The position numbers were made by a program, and so were the translations under genes. Below, in pieces: positions 41,223-49,785 of a stretch of DNA of 64,000 bases (positions are counted from its first letter, which is position 1; every line of letters begins with the position of its first letter). Where the stretch lies: contig CAZVQS010000002.1 in NCBI GenBank assembly GCA_964629635.1, positions 1-64,000 on the forward strand, read 5' to 3'. The stretch is from YC2-FULL-38-9 sp964629635 (lineage in GTDB: Bacteria; Patescibacteriota; Microgenomatia; UBA1406; GWC2-37-13). Under the pieces are notes generated by a model. The model did not search any database. It saw nothing but the letters and a program-made list of their open reading frames with translations, and was not told the DNA's origin.

Positions 41223-41252
41223 GGATTTACCTGTTTCTTGCGCGGTTCACAT

Positions 41253-42845
41253 ATGCATATTATGTTTCAGCATAAGGTTTTTGGGAGTCTGAAGGGCATG
41301 CGTGCCCGTAATCATATCGCATTATCCGTGCTTGTCGTTTTTGTCAGCCTTCTGTTTGTGCCGCGCCCCTCGATGTCCGCCTCATCGTCCCTTATCGTAT
41401 CGGATTGGGTATTGGAGGGAGATACGGGTGCATCCGAGCGGTATCGGCAGGTCGATCCTGATGTATTGGCGGGGCGCGATATTCTTCGGATACGCTATGA
41501 TTTGCACGGTTCCTGCCTTCTTGACGGGGACGCGTCCGCCGTCGTTTTCGACACAAAGGATGGGTCCGTGTGGAGATACGTTTCCCTGTATAAATACGGG
41601 GAAAACTGCCGCGATGGGGTCCAGACGGCAGATATTCCTCTGGCGGATTTCCCCGGTTTGAAAACGGATGAACCCGTCGGTACGTTCCACATGAGGATCT
41701 GGAACTCAAAGCCGTACCGGATCGAGATCATGAGTGTTGAAGCGGTCGGCTCCGGTCCGGGAGTTTCTCCTGTTCTTTCACCAACGCTTCCTGCCGCAAC
41801 CGGGACTCCTGCGCCGACCGAGCCGCAGGCAACCCCGTCCTCAACGCCCGTCCCCCCGGCTCCGACACTGCCTCCCGCACCAAGCGCGTCGCCTGCCCTC
41901 AAGCCGCTTGACACAACGCCTTCACCCATGCCCGGTCCCGCGAGGTGGAGCATACGCAGCGTCTCGTCGATGAAGGAAACGAAAGACAAGGTATGCGGAC
42001 AGGATACCGAACTTTACGTGAAACGGTGGGTAGGCAAAGCCGCGGACCTGGGGGCAAACTACATATCGGTCGAAACCCCGTATGACGATCCTTCCTGCGG
42101 AAGTTCGCTTGTTCTTACGAAACGCTGGGTTACCGCCATTCGGGCAAAAGGACTCAAGGTGTGGCACCGCCATATGCCGCTTGCATTCGAAGGGATATAC
42201 GACACGCCGAAAAGCAAAGGCTCCTACCTTGCCCTCATAAGCCGTTATATCAGGCAAAATCCCGGGCTGTTTGCGGAAGGGGATATCTTCACGCCTATTC
42301 CCGAGCCGCAGAACGGGGGGATACAAGGCGTCACCTGGTGCGGGAACGGCCTCTGCCAGTTTTCGTCTAAGGAGGAGTTCAACCGCTGGCTGAGGGATGC
42401 GATGGATGTATCCGAGAGCGCATTCCGCTCGATCGGCCTGGGAGGGAAAATAAAAACGGGGTATTACGGATTTGACGGGTTCGTCGCATGGGGGGCGCAC
42501 AATCCGGATTGGGACGGCATCCTCGAGGACGCAACGGTCGGGAAAATGGGGAACATAACCATCGACCATTATCCGGAACTGGTCGGTGCGGACATGCGGC
42601 AGGACCTTGAAGAGCTGCACCGCCGGTATCCGGGAATACCCGTGATAATCGGCGAATGGGGAAGCGTCGGTCCCGGAGACAAACAGGACCAGGTCAAAGA
42701 CAGCATGGGTGCGGCGCGGATTGACCCGCTCATCAAGGGTTTCAATTACTGGCATATGGGAGTCGGAGGCAACGAGGCCCTTATTGATGAAGACTTCATG
42801 GAACTGCCCCAATTTGCGCAGGTGAGGGAGTATTTCGGAAACTGA
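41253..42845 (+). CDS. secreted glycoside hydrolase-like TIM-barrel protein
   Basis: A 530-residue exported protein. A signal peptide (IALSVLVVFVSLLFV, then SMSA) precedes a beta-sandwich domain (about 35-165) resembling a carbohydrate-binding module. A long Pro/Thr/Ala linker (about 165-225) leads to a C-terminal barrel with PIPEPQNGG, ITIDHYPE and VIIGEWGSVG, whose Glu residues suit acid/base and nucleophile roles of clan A glycosidases. The exact GH family is not clear. Several in-frame starts exist; 41253 lies 24 bases after the predicted transcription start. Confidence 0.75.
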   Translation: MHIMFQHKVFGSLKGMRARNHIALSVLVVFVSLLFVPRPSMSASSSLIVSDWVLEGDTGASERYRQVDPDVLAGRDILRIRYDLHGSCLLDGDASAVVFDTKDGSVWRYVSLYKYGENCRDGVQTADIPLADFPGLKTDEPVGTFHMRIWNSKPYRIEIMSVEAVGSGPGVSPVLSPTLPAATGTPAPTEPQATPSSTPVPPAPTLPPAPSASPALKPLDTTPSPMPGPARWSIRSVSSMKETKDKVCGQDTELYVKRWVGKAADLGANYISVETPYDDPSCGSSLVLTKRWVTAIRAKGLKVWHRHMPLAFEGIYDTPKSKGSYLALISRYIRQNPGLFAEGDIFTPIPEPQNGGIQGVTWCGNGLCQFSSKEEFNRWLRDAMDVSESAFRSIGLGGKIKTGYYGFDGFVAWGAHNPDWDGILEDATVGKMGNITIDHYPELVGADMRQDLEELHRRYPGIPVIIGEWGSVGPGDKQDQVKDSMGAARIDPLIKGFNYWHMGVGGNEALIDEDFMELPQFAQVREYFGN

Positions 42846-42905
42846 TTGCCGGAAGGAATACCGGAAGGCCGATCATGCGATCTCTGCCGTATGCTCGACG
42901 CTCCG

Positions 42906-43397
42906 TTACTCGCCTACATGGGCTAGGAACACGACGTAATTCTTTTTGTAGTATTGGGCGCACCGGGGACAGGTGGTATAGTAAACAAGCGTCTTTTTCG
43001 CATTTTTGGACTTCGATTTCACGTATTCCTGCATTTGCCGGTGCCATGCTCCCATATTCCGGTAGTCGCCCTCAAATACCCGGGTTATGTATGTCCCTTC
43101 CATTTTTACCATGCGGGCACCGGGTATCTCTTTTCGGGTAGATACATACAGGTGCGCTTTAAAGGGTCCCGCTTCCTCATACAAGGTAATAGTTTCATCC
43201 GTGCAAGCATCATGTTTTTCTATGGCCTTCATCGCCCGGTTGATGACCTGTCCGAAATTGAGCGGAAGATGGAACAGGGTGCGCACGGTATCGCGCAGGA
43301 ACAGCTTGTCGGCGAGAGTAACTTCCCGTTGATCCCAGGGATCGGGATTGAACTTTTTGCAGCAGTTGGTTTCAGATTCGGTATAGGGCCTCTTCAT
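42906..43397 (-). CDS. conserved hypothetical protein with CxxC end
   Basis: A 163-residue protein. Its middle (HLYVSTRKEIPG, then GTYITRVFEGDYRNMGAWHRQM) resembles the GyrI-like ligand-binding fold, and it closes with YYTTCPRCAQYY. Proteins of this pattern are usually annotated only as hydrolase or hypothetical. It has an NCCKKFNPDPWD start that could bind metal. Unusually for this window it has a clear Shine-Dalgarno (GGGGGTGA, about five bases before the ATG) and a leader of roughly 30 bases. Confidence 0.65.
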   Translation of the reverse strand: MKRPYTESETNCCKKFNPDPWDQREVTLADKLFLRDTVRTLFHLPLNFGQVINRAMKAIEKHDACTDETITLYEEAGPFKAHLYVSTRKEIPGARMVKMEGTYITRVFEGDYRNMGAWHRQMQEYVKSKSKNAKKTLVYYTTCPRCAQYYKKNYVVFLAHVGE

Positions 43398-43431
43398 AAA
43401 GAATCACCCCCTTTCTGATATTCCAAGTGAC

Positions 43432-43458
43432 AGTATAACAGATGCATGCGAGAGTCAA
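43432..43458 (-). promoter_or_regulatory. promoter of the 43397 gene
   Basis: Minus strand TTGACT (complement of 43453-43458), a 15-base spacer and TATACT (complement of 43432-43437). Confidence 0.45.
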
Positions 43459-43465
43459 CAGCATA

Positions 43466-43495
43466 TTGAATATCGCATTCCCGGTTCACTATAAT
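43466..43495 (+). promoter_or_regulatory. promoter, leaderless start of exchanger gene
   Basis: TTGAAT at 43466-43471, an 18-base spacer and TATAAT at 43490-43495. ATG 43502 is exactly six bases on, which rejects the upstream in-frame ATG at 43442. Confidence 0.65.
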
Positions 43496-43501
43496 GGAAG
43501 A

Positions 43502-44440
43502 ATGGTCGCAATCAACCTTCTCATTTATCTGTTTTCGTTTGTATCCATCTGGCTGGGTGCGGGACTTATCGTATCTTCGGTTGATAAATTTTCGCGTAAG
43601 CTCAAGATGTCGTCTTTCGCGGTTTCTTTTTTCGTGCTTGGCATGCTGACATCCATCCCTGAATTTGCCGTCGGTCTCACCTCCCTTTCGGAGCATAATC
43701 CCAATATTTTCGTCGGCAACCTCATCGGCGGCGTCGCAACCATATTCATGCTCATCATTCCGCTTCTGGCGATTTTCGGCAACGGCATCAAATTGAACCA
43801 CCAATTGACCAGTGAGAACATGATTCTTGCGTTTGTCACCATGCTGACGCCCGCATTCATGGTCATGGACAAGCGGGTGACGAACCTTGAGGGAGTGATC
43901 ATGATCATCATGTACGCAGGCCTGTTTTATTTCATCGAAAGCAGGAAAGGGGTGATGGACGGAAACGAGACCAATGTCCTGCGCGCACGCTACTATTCGA
44001 TCGAATCGCTGCTCAAGGTCCTCCTGGGTATCGCAATCGTTTTCGTATCAAGCAACGCCATTGTCAACAAAACCCTTTTCTTCGCGAAGGAATTCAACAT
44101 ATCCCCGTTTTACCTGAGCCTTATCGTGCTTGCCGTCGGGACCAACCTCCCGGAGCTTTCCATCGCGGTTCGTTCCGTCATATCGGGACGCAAGGACGTC
44201 GCATTCGGCGATTACATGGGTTCGGCTGCAGCCAACACATTCCTTTTCGGTTTGTTTACGCTCCTCAATTCGGGAGAGGTGGTGACCGGTTCGAACTTTG
44301 TCCTTACCTTCGCGCTCATCGCTTTCGGACTGGTGCTTTTCTTTTATTTTTCCAGGTCGAAAAACGACATTTCGCGCGAAGAAGGATTTATTCTTCTGTG
44401 CCTCTACATAATTTTCGTGATAGTGGAGCTGGTCAGATAA
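43502..44440 (+). CDS. Ca2+/Na+ exchanger (CaCA family)
   Basis: A 312-residue protein with ten predicted helices in two inverted halves. The alpha repeats read GMLTSIPEFAVGLTSL in the first half and AVGTNLPELSIAVRSV in the second, with the ion-binding Glu of each. It resembles YrbG-type cation/calcium antiporters that extrude Ca2+ with Na+ or H+. Its end overlaps the convergent EEP gene by eight bases. Confidence 0.88.
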   Translation: MVAINLLIYLFSFVSIWLGAGLIVSSVDKFSRKLKMSSFAVSFFVLGMLTSIPEFAVGLTSLSEHNPNIFVGNLIGGVATIFMLIIPLLAIFGNGIKLNHQLTSENMILAFVTMLTPAFMVMDKRVTNLEGVIMIIMYAGLFYFIESRKGVMDGNETNVLRARYYSIESLLKVLLGIAIVFVSSNAIVNKTLFFAKEFNISPFYLSLIVLAVGTNLPELSIAVRSVISGRKDVAFGDYMGSAAANTFLFGLFTLLNSGEVVTGSNFVLTFALIAFGLVLFFYFSRSKNDISREEGFILLCLYIIFVIVELVR

Positions 44441-45242
44441 CAAGCGTTGCCAGAAGCGGCAAATGGTCCGACACGTCATTTTCGATTACTTCAAAAGTCA
44501 CGGTCTTTATGGTTTCACTGGTGAATATGTAGTCGACGACGTTTCGCGGGTGTTTGCTCAACTCGTTGGATTTGGGGCGGGTTGTGGATATGTTGTATTT
44601 GTCGACAAGGCTCGTGAATGTGTCGTTGAAGGGCTCCATTGAAACGGATGAGGGAAACAGATTGAAGTCGCCGGCTATTATAGACGGGTAATCGACCTGC
44701 TTCGCGATATCCCTGATTTTTTTACACGCTTCGGTTGTCGCCGGGTTACCGATCTTGTTGCGTGACCAGATCCCGTGGTAATTGATGACCCGCAGTTTCC
44801 GGTCCGCCGGGAGCAGGATGTCGGTCACCTGTACGCTTCTGCTTTCCTCCCTGCTCCAGTTGGTCCAGTCGGTTGCCATCGTGTAATGATTCTGAAGGAA
44901 AACCGCTTGTCCTTTGAGAATGGGATACCGGCTTTTGCAGTAATTCCCCAGTTCGAGAAATCCGTTAAAATCCGCCCTGAAATCCTTATGCCCGTGGAAA
45001 TCCTTCATGCTAAAGTCCTTCATGATCCAGTTAGGCGCATAGAAGGAGTAGGGGAGGAATCCGGTCGCGCCGTTTATCGCGTCATACGAAACGTATTCGC
45101 CGTTTGTTGATTCTTCCGCTTTTCTCGTTACTTCCTGGAGGCAGATTATGTCCGGCTTAATCTGAGCAAGAAACTTTTCCAGTTTGCGGTTGTTCGTTTC
45201 GAAAAGCGCGACGTTAAGCGACAGCAGCCTGACGGGTTCCAT
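44433..45242 (-). CDS. endonuclease/exonuclease/phosphatase-family protein
   Basis: A 269-residue EEP-fold enzyme. LLSLNVALFETN, DIICLQEVTRK, IINYHGIWS-type INYHG, IAGDFNLFP and SDHLPLLATL give the conserved N, E, H, DxN and DH catalytic set. No signal peptide. The substrate could be DNA, RNA or a phosphoester. TATAAT exactly six bases upstream makes the transcript leaderless. Confidence 0.88.
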   Translation of the reverse strand: MEPVRLLSLNVALFETNNRKLEKFLAQIKPDIICLQEVTRKAEESTNGEYVSYDAINGATGFLPYSFYAPNWIMKDFSMKDFHGHKDFRADFNGFLELGNYCKSRYPILKGQAVFLQNHYTMATDWTNWSREESRSVQVTDILLPADRKLRVINYHGIWSRNKIGNPATTEACKKIRDIAKQVDYPSIIAGDFNLFPSSVSMEPFNDTFTSLVDKYNISTTRPKSNELSKHPRNVVDYIFTSETIKTVTFEVIENDVSDHLPLLATLVI

Positions 45243-45248
45243 AGAAAG

Positions 45249-45279
45249 ATTATATCAAGCGGATGCGCTGTATAGTCAA
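45249..45279 (-). promoter_or_regulatory. promoter, leaderless start of EEP gene
   Basis: Minus strand TTGACT (complement of 45274-45279), a 19-base spacer and TATAAT (complement of 45249-45254), then six bases to ATG 45242. Confidence 0.55.
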
Positions 45280-45367
45280 CCATATGCTCATTTTCCGCGA
45301 CGCGCCCCCGGCGTCCGTTACTATGATCGCGTATAAAAAATATACACATCAAATATGTAAATTGTCA

Positions 45368-45397
45368 TTGACAAACAAAAGCGGGGGTGCTTATACT
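45368..45397 (+). promoter_or_regulatory. promoter of the TasA/SipW-like operon
   Basis: Consensus TTGACA at 45368-45373, an 18-base spacer and TATACT at 45392-45397. The leader is about 27 bases. Confidence 0.7.
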
Positions 45398-45430
45398 GAA
45401 TGTTCCCTGTTATAAGTATTAATTCAATGC

Positions 45431-46045
45431 ATGAAAAACAACAAGCGGGTCGGATTGAGCGTCGTTATCATTATGGCGGTTGCCGCAGCGGCCGTCGGAG
45501 GCACGTACGCGTATTTTACGGCACAGCGCAGTGCCGCCCAGAACAAGTTCACCGCCGGCACCTTGGATATGAGCGTCACCGGTGACAACAACACCGCAAA
45601 CGAACCGTTTGTCGTAGATAACATAGGGCAAAACGGCGATATTGCCGGAGCAAAGACCTGGACCGTGAAAAATACCGGAACGATGCCCGGAAGACTGCTC
45701 CTGAAACTTGCAGGTATCGCCAATGAAGAGAACGGATGCAACGATCAGGAGAAAGCGGTTGAATCGGACTGCGATGCGCCGGGGAACGAAGGGGATATGG
45801 GAAAAGTGATACAGGTCCATGTGGCGCTTGACGGAGGGGAAATCGCATCCTCCTACCTCACGGGCGCAGAGGAAAACAAAATAGGGGACACGTGGAATGC
45901 AGCGCCGTCTGTCATCATCAATCCCGGGGAACAGAAGACGGTAAGCCTTTCGTGGAATACGCCGGCAAGCGCTTACGGAAACGAAATCCAGAGCGATTCC
46001 GTGAAATTCGATACGCTTTTCCGGCTGGTCCAGCTGACGAAATAA
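45431..46045 (+). CDS. TasA/camelysin-like exported protein
   Basis: A 204-residue protein with a SipW-dependent type N-terminus: a basic start, hydrophobic core (VVIIMAVAAAAVGGTYAYF) and the NKFTAGTLDMSV segment that follows it in TasA-family proteins. WTVKNTGTMPGRLLLKL and the closing SDSVKFDTLFRL fit the beta-sandwich of that family. TasA forms extracellular fibres in Bacillus biofilms. Two signal peptidases and a second substrate follow, so this is probably the main surface subunit. Confidence 0.82.
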   Translation: MKNNKRVGLSVVIIMAVAAAAVGGTYAYFTAQRSAAQNKFTAGTLDMSVTGDNNTANEPFVVDNIGQNGDIAGAKTWTVKNTGTMPGRLLLKLAGIANEENGCNDQEKAVESDCDAPGNEGDMGKVIQVHVALDGGEIASSYLTGAEENKIGDTWNAAPSVIINPGEQKTVSLSWNTPASAYGNEIQSDSVKFDTLFRLVQLTK

Positions 46046-46063
46046 TACAGTCTGTTTTATTGT

Positions 46064-46086
46064 GGGGCGGTCTTTACGGCCGCCCC
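46064..46086 (+). promoter_or_regulatory. GC-rich hairpin between substrate and peptidase genes
   Basis: GGGGCGG (46064-46070) pairs with CCGCCCC (46080-46086) over a nine-base loop, three bases before ATG 46089. There is no long T tract, so it may be a leaky terminator or an mRNA processing or stability element that lowers peptidase output relative to substrate. Confidence 0.5.
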
Positions 46087-46088
46087 TT

Positions 46089-46580
46089 ATGCATCTTATG
46101 ATAAAAGCAACCGCTATGTTTCTTTTCCTGTCTGCCGCTTGCGCAATCCTGGCTGTTTTGTTTTTGCCGGGCCTGCTCAACGGCATGCCGGGATTCAGGT
46201 CGTTTCTCGTGCAGTCAGGTTCCATGGAGCCATCCATCATGACCGGCGACATCATCATCGTCAAACCGGATTCCCGTTACGAGAAAAATGACGTTATTAC
46301 CTTTATCAACCGGGAAGGGCGTACCGTAACGCACCGCATAGCCGGCACAAACGGCAAAGGTACGGCCGTTTCGTACGTGACGAAGGGCGACGCAAACCGC
46401 GCCGAGGATGAGGATACCGTATCGTTTCAACAGGTCGCCGGCAAAGTGGTGCTTGTTGTTCCGAAGCTCGGATTCCTTGTCGGTTTCGCGAAAACCGGAT
46501 ATGGCATGCTTGCGTTTATCGGCTTACCTGCACTTATACTGGCAGGAGGGGAATTTGTTAACATCATCCGGAAAAGCTGA
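46089..46580 (+). CDS. SipW-like signal peptidase I
   Basis: A 163-residue signal peptidase of the ER/archaeal (SipW) type. The nucleophile is in VQSGSMEPSI. The general base position has His (VTHRIAG) rather than the bacterial Lys, and YVTKGDANR carries the downstream Asp. Membrane segments lie at both ends. It would cleave the precursors encoded on either side. ATG 46098 is an alternative start. Confidence 0.88.
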   Translation: MHLMIKATAMFLFLSAACAILAVLFLPGLLNGMPGFRSFLVQSGSMEPSIMTGDIIIVKPDSRYEKNDVITFINREGRTVTHRIAGTNGKGTAVSYVTKGDANRAEDEDTVSFQQVAGKVVLVVPKLGFLVGFAKTGYGMLAFIGLPALILAGGEFVNIIRKS

Positions 46581-46588
46581 GCGTTCTT

Positions 46589-47161
46589 ATGAAAGGGATT
46601 AAACTGCTGATGGTTTCAGTCATGATCGCGGGTAACGTTCTTTTGAGAACCGAAGCCACAAGCGCGGACCTGTTTGCGGAACGGAAGGTGGCGCAAAATA
46701 CTCTGCAGGCAATCACCCTTTCGTTTTCGGAGAGCAATACCGCAAACGGTTCGCGTTCCCCGCACCTGTTTAATGTTGCAGGCCTGAAGCCGGGAGGCTT
46801 TGACGTGCGGGCAATACGTTTGCGCAACGAAAGTTCGCTTGACGTTCCCTATGCGCTCGGGTTTTCCCCGGTCGACGGGACGGACGCCGTATGCGCCGCA
46901 CTGGATATCGAAGCACAGCTTAACGGGGAAAAAATATACGAAGGCGCGCTTTCCTCCCTCTCGGCGGATTCAAAACTGGGCAGGGGAGCATATGACGACT
47001 GGGTTTTTTTCGTACGTCTTGACAAGCGGGATGCGCCGCTCAAGAACGGAAGGTGCGGATTTAATTTCGTGTTCAAGTCCCGCCGCGGATCGCAGGATGC
47101 TGAATCGGGCTTCTCCGCCCGGCAGGATGTTTATAATTCGGTAGCGCTCGGTGTATGGTAA
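46589..47161 (+). CDS. second TasA/camelysin-like exported protein
   Basis: A 190-residue protein whose N-terminal hydrophobic segment is followed by SADLFAERKVAQNTLQAI, matching in pattern the post-signal segment of TasA-like proteins. LFNVAGLKPGGF and IRLRNESSLDVPY also follow that family. It is more divergent than the 45431 protein and contains two Cys (VCAALD, GRCGFN). It overlaps the second peptidase gene by seven bases. It may be a minor fibre subunit or an anchor. Confidence 0.7.
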   Translation: MKGIKLLMVSVMIAGNVLLRTEATSADLFAERKVAQNTLQAITLSFSESNTANGSRSPHLFNVAGLKPGGFDVRAIRLRNESSLDVPYALGFSPVDGTDAVCAALDIEAQLNGEKIYEGALSSLSADSKLGRGAYDDWVFFVRLDKRDAPLKNGRCGFNFVFKSRRGSQDAESGFSARQDVYNSVALGVW

Positions 47162-47673
47162 AAAGTACACTTGTCCGGTTGCGTGCGTTTGCGCGTGCGA
47201 GAGCATATTATCTTCTGATTTTCACGTATATTTTCCATACGGTATTGTTTACCGCATGTTCCGTCGGGATACCGGGACGCGTTCATGTATACACGAATAC
47301 CTCAGGCTCAATGGAACCTTCGGCACCCGCCGGCAGCGCAAGCCTGGTCCTGATTCAAGATCCGTTTTCGTATGAGGCAGGAGACATCATCGCGTTCCGT
47401 ACGGATCATGAAACGGTAATCCACCGGCTGCAGGGCGTGCGGGGCAACAGATACATAACCAAGGGCGACCGCAACGACGCAATCGACCCCGGGCTGCTTG
47501 ACCCGCGCCGCGTTATCGGTAAAGCGGTTCTGACTATTCCGTTTGCGGGGGTCTGGATCAATTTCATGAAAGAGCCGTTCGGGAGCGCGCTTTTTCTTGT
47601 CCTGCCTGCCGTGTTTTTTATCGTCACCGAGATTACCTGCATTCTTTTGCCTTACCGGAACCGGTTATCCTGA
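47155..47673 (+). CDS. second SipW-like signal peptidase I
   Basis: A 172-residue peptidase with the same Ser-His layout: NTSGSMEPSA, TVIHRLQG, YITKGDRND. It has an N-terminal membrane segment and a C-terminal one (FLVLPAVFFIVTEITCIL). It is clearly distinct from the 46089 enzyme, so each substrate may have its own peptidase. Last gene of the operon; its end overlaps the convergent DUF1232 gene. Confidence 0.85.
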   Translation: MVKSTLVRLRAFARARAYYLLIFTYIFHTVLFTACSVGIPGRVHVYTNTSGSMEPSAPAGSASLVLIQDPFSYEAGDIIAFRTDHETVIHRLQGVRGNRYITKGDRNDAIDPGLLDPRRVIGKAVLTIPFAGVWINFMKEPFGSALFLVLPAVFFIVTEITCILLPYRNRLS

Positions 47674-47868
47674 AGGAAGGGAGGGGCGGTTTAATCCCCG
47701 TTTTCTCAATTTCGGAAAGATAATTACAGCGGCGATAAACAGGATCCATAAGGTTGTATCATCGAGCTGCCCGAGGACAGGAATGAAGTCGGGAATCAGA
47801 TCTATGGGCGAAACCGTATACCCGAGCATAAGCCCAAACAGGATTTTTGCAATGCGGGATAATTTCAT
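47665..47868 (-). CDS. DUF1232 (YkvA-like) small membrane protein
   Basis: A 67-residue protein with the DUF1232 signature TVSPIDLIPDFIPVLGQLDD between two hydrophobic segments (shown within 20 residues). A TTG two codons upstream is in frame, but ATG 47868 is preferred. The function of the family is unknown. The gene ends nine bases inside the signal peptidase gene on the other strand. Confidence 0.85.
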   Translation of the reverse strand: MKLSRIAKILFGLMLGYTVSPIDLIPDFIPVLGQLDDTTLWILFIAAVIIFPKLRKRGLNRPSLPSG

Positions 47869-47937
47869 GTGCAACTCATGCTAGCTCATTGCAGTATGAA
47901 TACCGTTTGAGGGCTGTCGGAGAAAAGTGAACGGCCT

Positions 47938-48336
47938 TTATTCGGTGGTGACTCCGTCAAAGTCCGCCTCATTCTTCATCGCCTCGTCCCGCGTTTTGCG
48001 GACGATGCCGTCCTTGTGGTGGGGAGGCGCGTATATCGTATAAAGCTTGAGGGGTTCGGTTTGGGACGCGTTCACGATGTTGTGTTCGGCGCCCGAAGGC
48101 ACGATGATGACGTCCCCGTCCTTGACCTCGTATTCGTTGCCGTCGATGAGGACCTTGCCCGTTCCGGATTCAAACCTGAAGAATTGGTCGTTTTCCGTGT
48201 GCACTTCCATCCCGATTTCCTCTCCCGGCGCAAGCGACATGAGCACAAGCTGCATGTGTTTCCCGCTGTAAAGCACGCGGCGGAAATCAGTGTTTTCGAC
48301 GGTCAGTTTTTCGATGTTGCTGTTATATCCTTTCAT
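47938..48336 (-). CDS. cupin-domain protein
   Basis: A 132-residue cupin. GEEIGMEVHTENDQFFRFESG fits motif 1 with one of the two usual His residues replaced, and VPSGAEHNIVN fits motif 2. It is similar in plan to mannose-6-phosphate-isomerase-like small cupins. A minus-strand TACTAT lies seven bases before the start, again leaving almost no leader. Confidence 0.85.
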   Translation of the reverse strand: MKGYNSNIEKLTVENTDFRRVLYSGKHMQLVLMSLAPGEEIGMEVHTENDQFFRFESGTGKVLIDGNEYEVKDGDVIIVPSGAEHNIVNASQTEPLKLYTIYAPPHHKDGIVRKTRDEAMKNEADFDGVTTE

Positions 48337-48343
48337 ATGATAA

Positions 48344-48349
48344 ATAGTA
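48344..48349 (-). promoter_or_regulatory. -10 box of the 48336 cupin gene
   Basis: TACTAT on the minus strand, seven bases before ATG 48336. A further TATAAT (complement of 48364-48369) is an alternative with a longer leader. Confidence 0.35.
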
Positions 48350-48407
48350 CTGGTAATAGTTCAATTATAACAATTACACCCGAAGTTATCCGCCGGAAGC
48401 GTAAGAC

Positions 48408-49637
48408 TCAGAACAGTATGAGGTCGGGTTTCAGGATCATGACGAGGCCGAGAATGACCATGACAATGCCTCCGATTAGGTTTGAGAGCTTGCTGTATTT
48501 GGTGGTGAGGGCAAGCTTGTCCATGCCATAGAGGGCAATGCCGAACACGATAAAGTCATCAATCATGTAAAACGCGATATAGGTAAGGATGTACGAAGCG
48601 TTTTCAAGGAACCCGAGCCGGTTGAGTTCGAGGATTTTGGTGAATGCTTGGGGGATTCCTATGGAACATGCGAATTCGATAACATTGACGGAAAACGCAA
48701 TACCCAGGATGGTGAGGAACGTGATAAACGTGAATTCCTTTGTCGCCAGAAACGATATCTTGTCCCGGATTTCCTTGCGCTGTTTGTAATCGGTGATTTT
48801 GCATTCGATTTCTTTTTTACGCCATTCCTTCAGAAACAGCACGCCTCCGATAATCGATACGATACCGACGACCGGGGTTACGAACGTATCGAGCCGTACG
48901 AAATCCCATGTCTTGTACCATGCGGTCAGTATGAGCGTATACATGATTGCCTCCGCCAGTATGAACGTTCCGGCAAAAAGCACCATCTTCCTCCGGTTCC
49001 CGACCTGCAGGAGTATCATGAGGAAGGTGATGAGCACCCACATGGCGCAGGGATTGAATCCGTCGAAAAATCCGAACAGGGCGGACAGGATGAACAGCGG
49101 ATACTTTTGTGTATCGATTTTTCCGAGGATGGGGAGAGTTACCGAATAGTTCGGTTTGGTGCTGCAGGGGACCAGACCGTCCCCGTCGCAGGTTGAACTG
49201 GCTCCCGCCCCGTCGTCTTTGCCTATTTTCTCCAGATCGGTGGGAGTCCCCTTCTTCCCGGTCTGTTCTATCAGGGTCAGAAGCTCCTTCCCGGTTGTCT
49301 CCGGTTTGTCAAATCCTATTACATATTTGTTGCCGATAACGGTGATAGGCGTTACTTTGCTCGATCCGACCCGCTCCGTGAATTTAACCCACACGTTCCG
49401 GTCTTCAGGGTTTTCCAGCCGGTAATAGGTAACCGAAAAGTCTTTTCGGATTGCGAGCTGTTCTTTCAGGAAGGCTTCCTCCGCTTCGCAGTGCGTGCAG
49501 CCCGAACGGACGAATACGACAACGCTTGTCTTTTCGCCGGTATTTCCGGGAATGGGCGATTGCGCAAAAACCTTTCCCGGCACAAGGGTGAGTACGAAAA
49601 CAGCCGCTGTTATTCCTGCCGCAATGATTTTCCTCAT
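48408..49637 (-). CDS. thioredoxin-like/CcdA-like membrane fusion
   Basis: A 409-residue protein. A signal peptide ends near VFAQ. A glutaredoxin-like extracytoplasmic domain follows (VFVRSGCTHCEAEEAF, about 35-125), and then a polytopic DsbD/CcdA-related domain with GFNPCAMWVL and FACSIGIPQAF, each providing a Cys. It would relay reducing power across the membrane to its own thioredoxin-like domain, a self-contained thiol-reduction unit. Start 49637 is preferred over the open frame 26 codons upstream; TATAAT lies 15 bases before it. Confidence 0.82.
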   Translation of the reverse strand: MRKIIAAGITAAVFVLTLVPGKVFAQSPIPGNTGEKTSVVVFVRSGCTHCEAEEAFLKEQLAIRKDFSVTYYRLENPEDRNVWVKFTERVGSSKVTPITVIGNKYVIGFDKPETTGKELLTLIEQTGKKGTPTDLEKIGKDDGAGASSTCDGDGLVPCSTKPNYSVTLPILGKIDTQKYPLFILSALFGFFDGFNPCAMWVLITFLMILLQVGNRRKMVLFAGTFILAEAIMYTLILTAWYKTWDFVRLDTFVTPVVGIVSIIGGVLFLKEWRKKEIECKITDYKQRKEIRDKISFLATKEFTFITFLTILGIAFSVNVIEFACSIGIPQAFTKILELNRLGFLENASYILTYIAFYMIDDFIVFGIALYGMDKLALTTKYSKLSNLIGGIVMVILGLVMILKPDLILF

Positions 49638-49785
49638 GTTAAGGTATCTGTAATTATAAAATGCCGCATATGAACTATTCAACTGTTTGAAAGGGTCCGA
49701 TGCAGCCGGGTGCAAAATATAAACCTAATTGATAATTAAACTGTCCTAAAGGCTACCGAAGAAAATCACCACGGTTACTGTCGTA

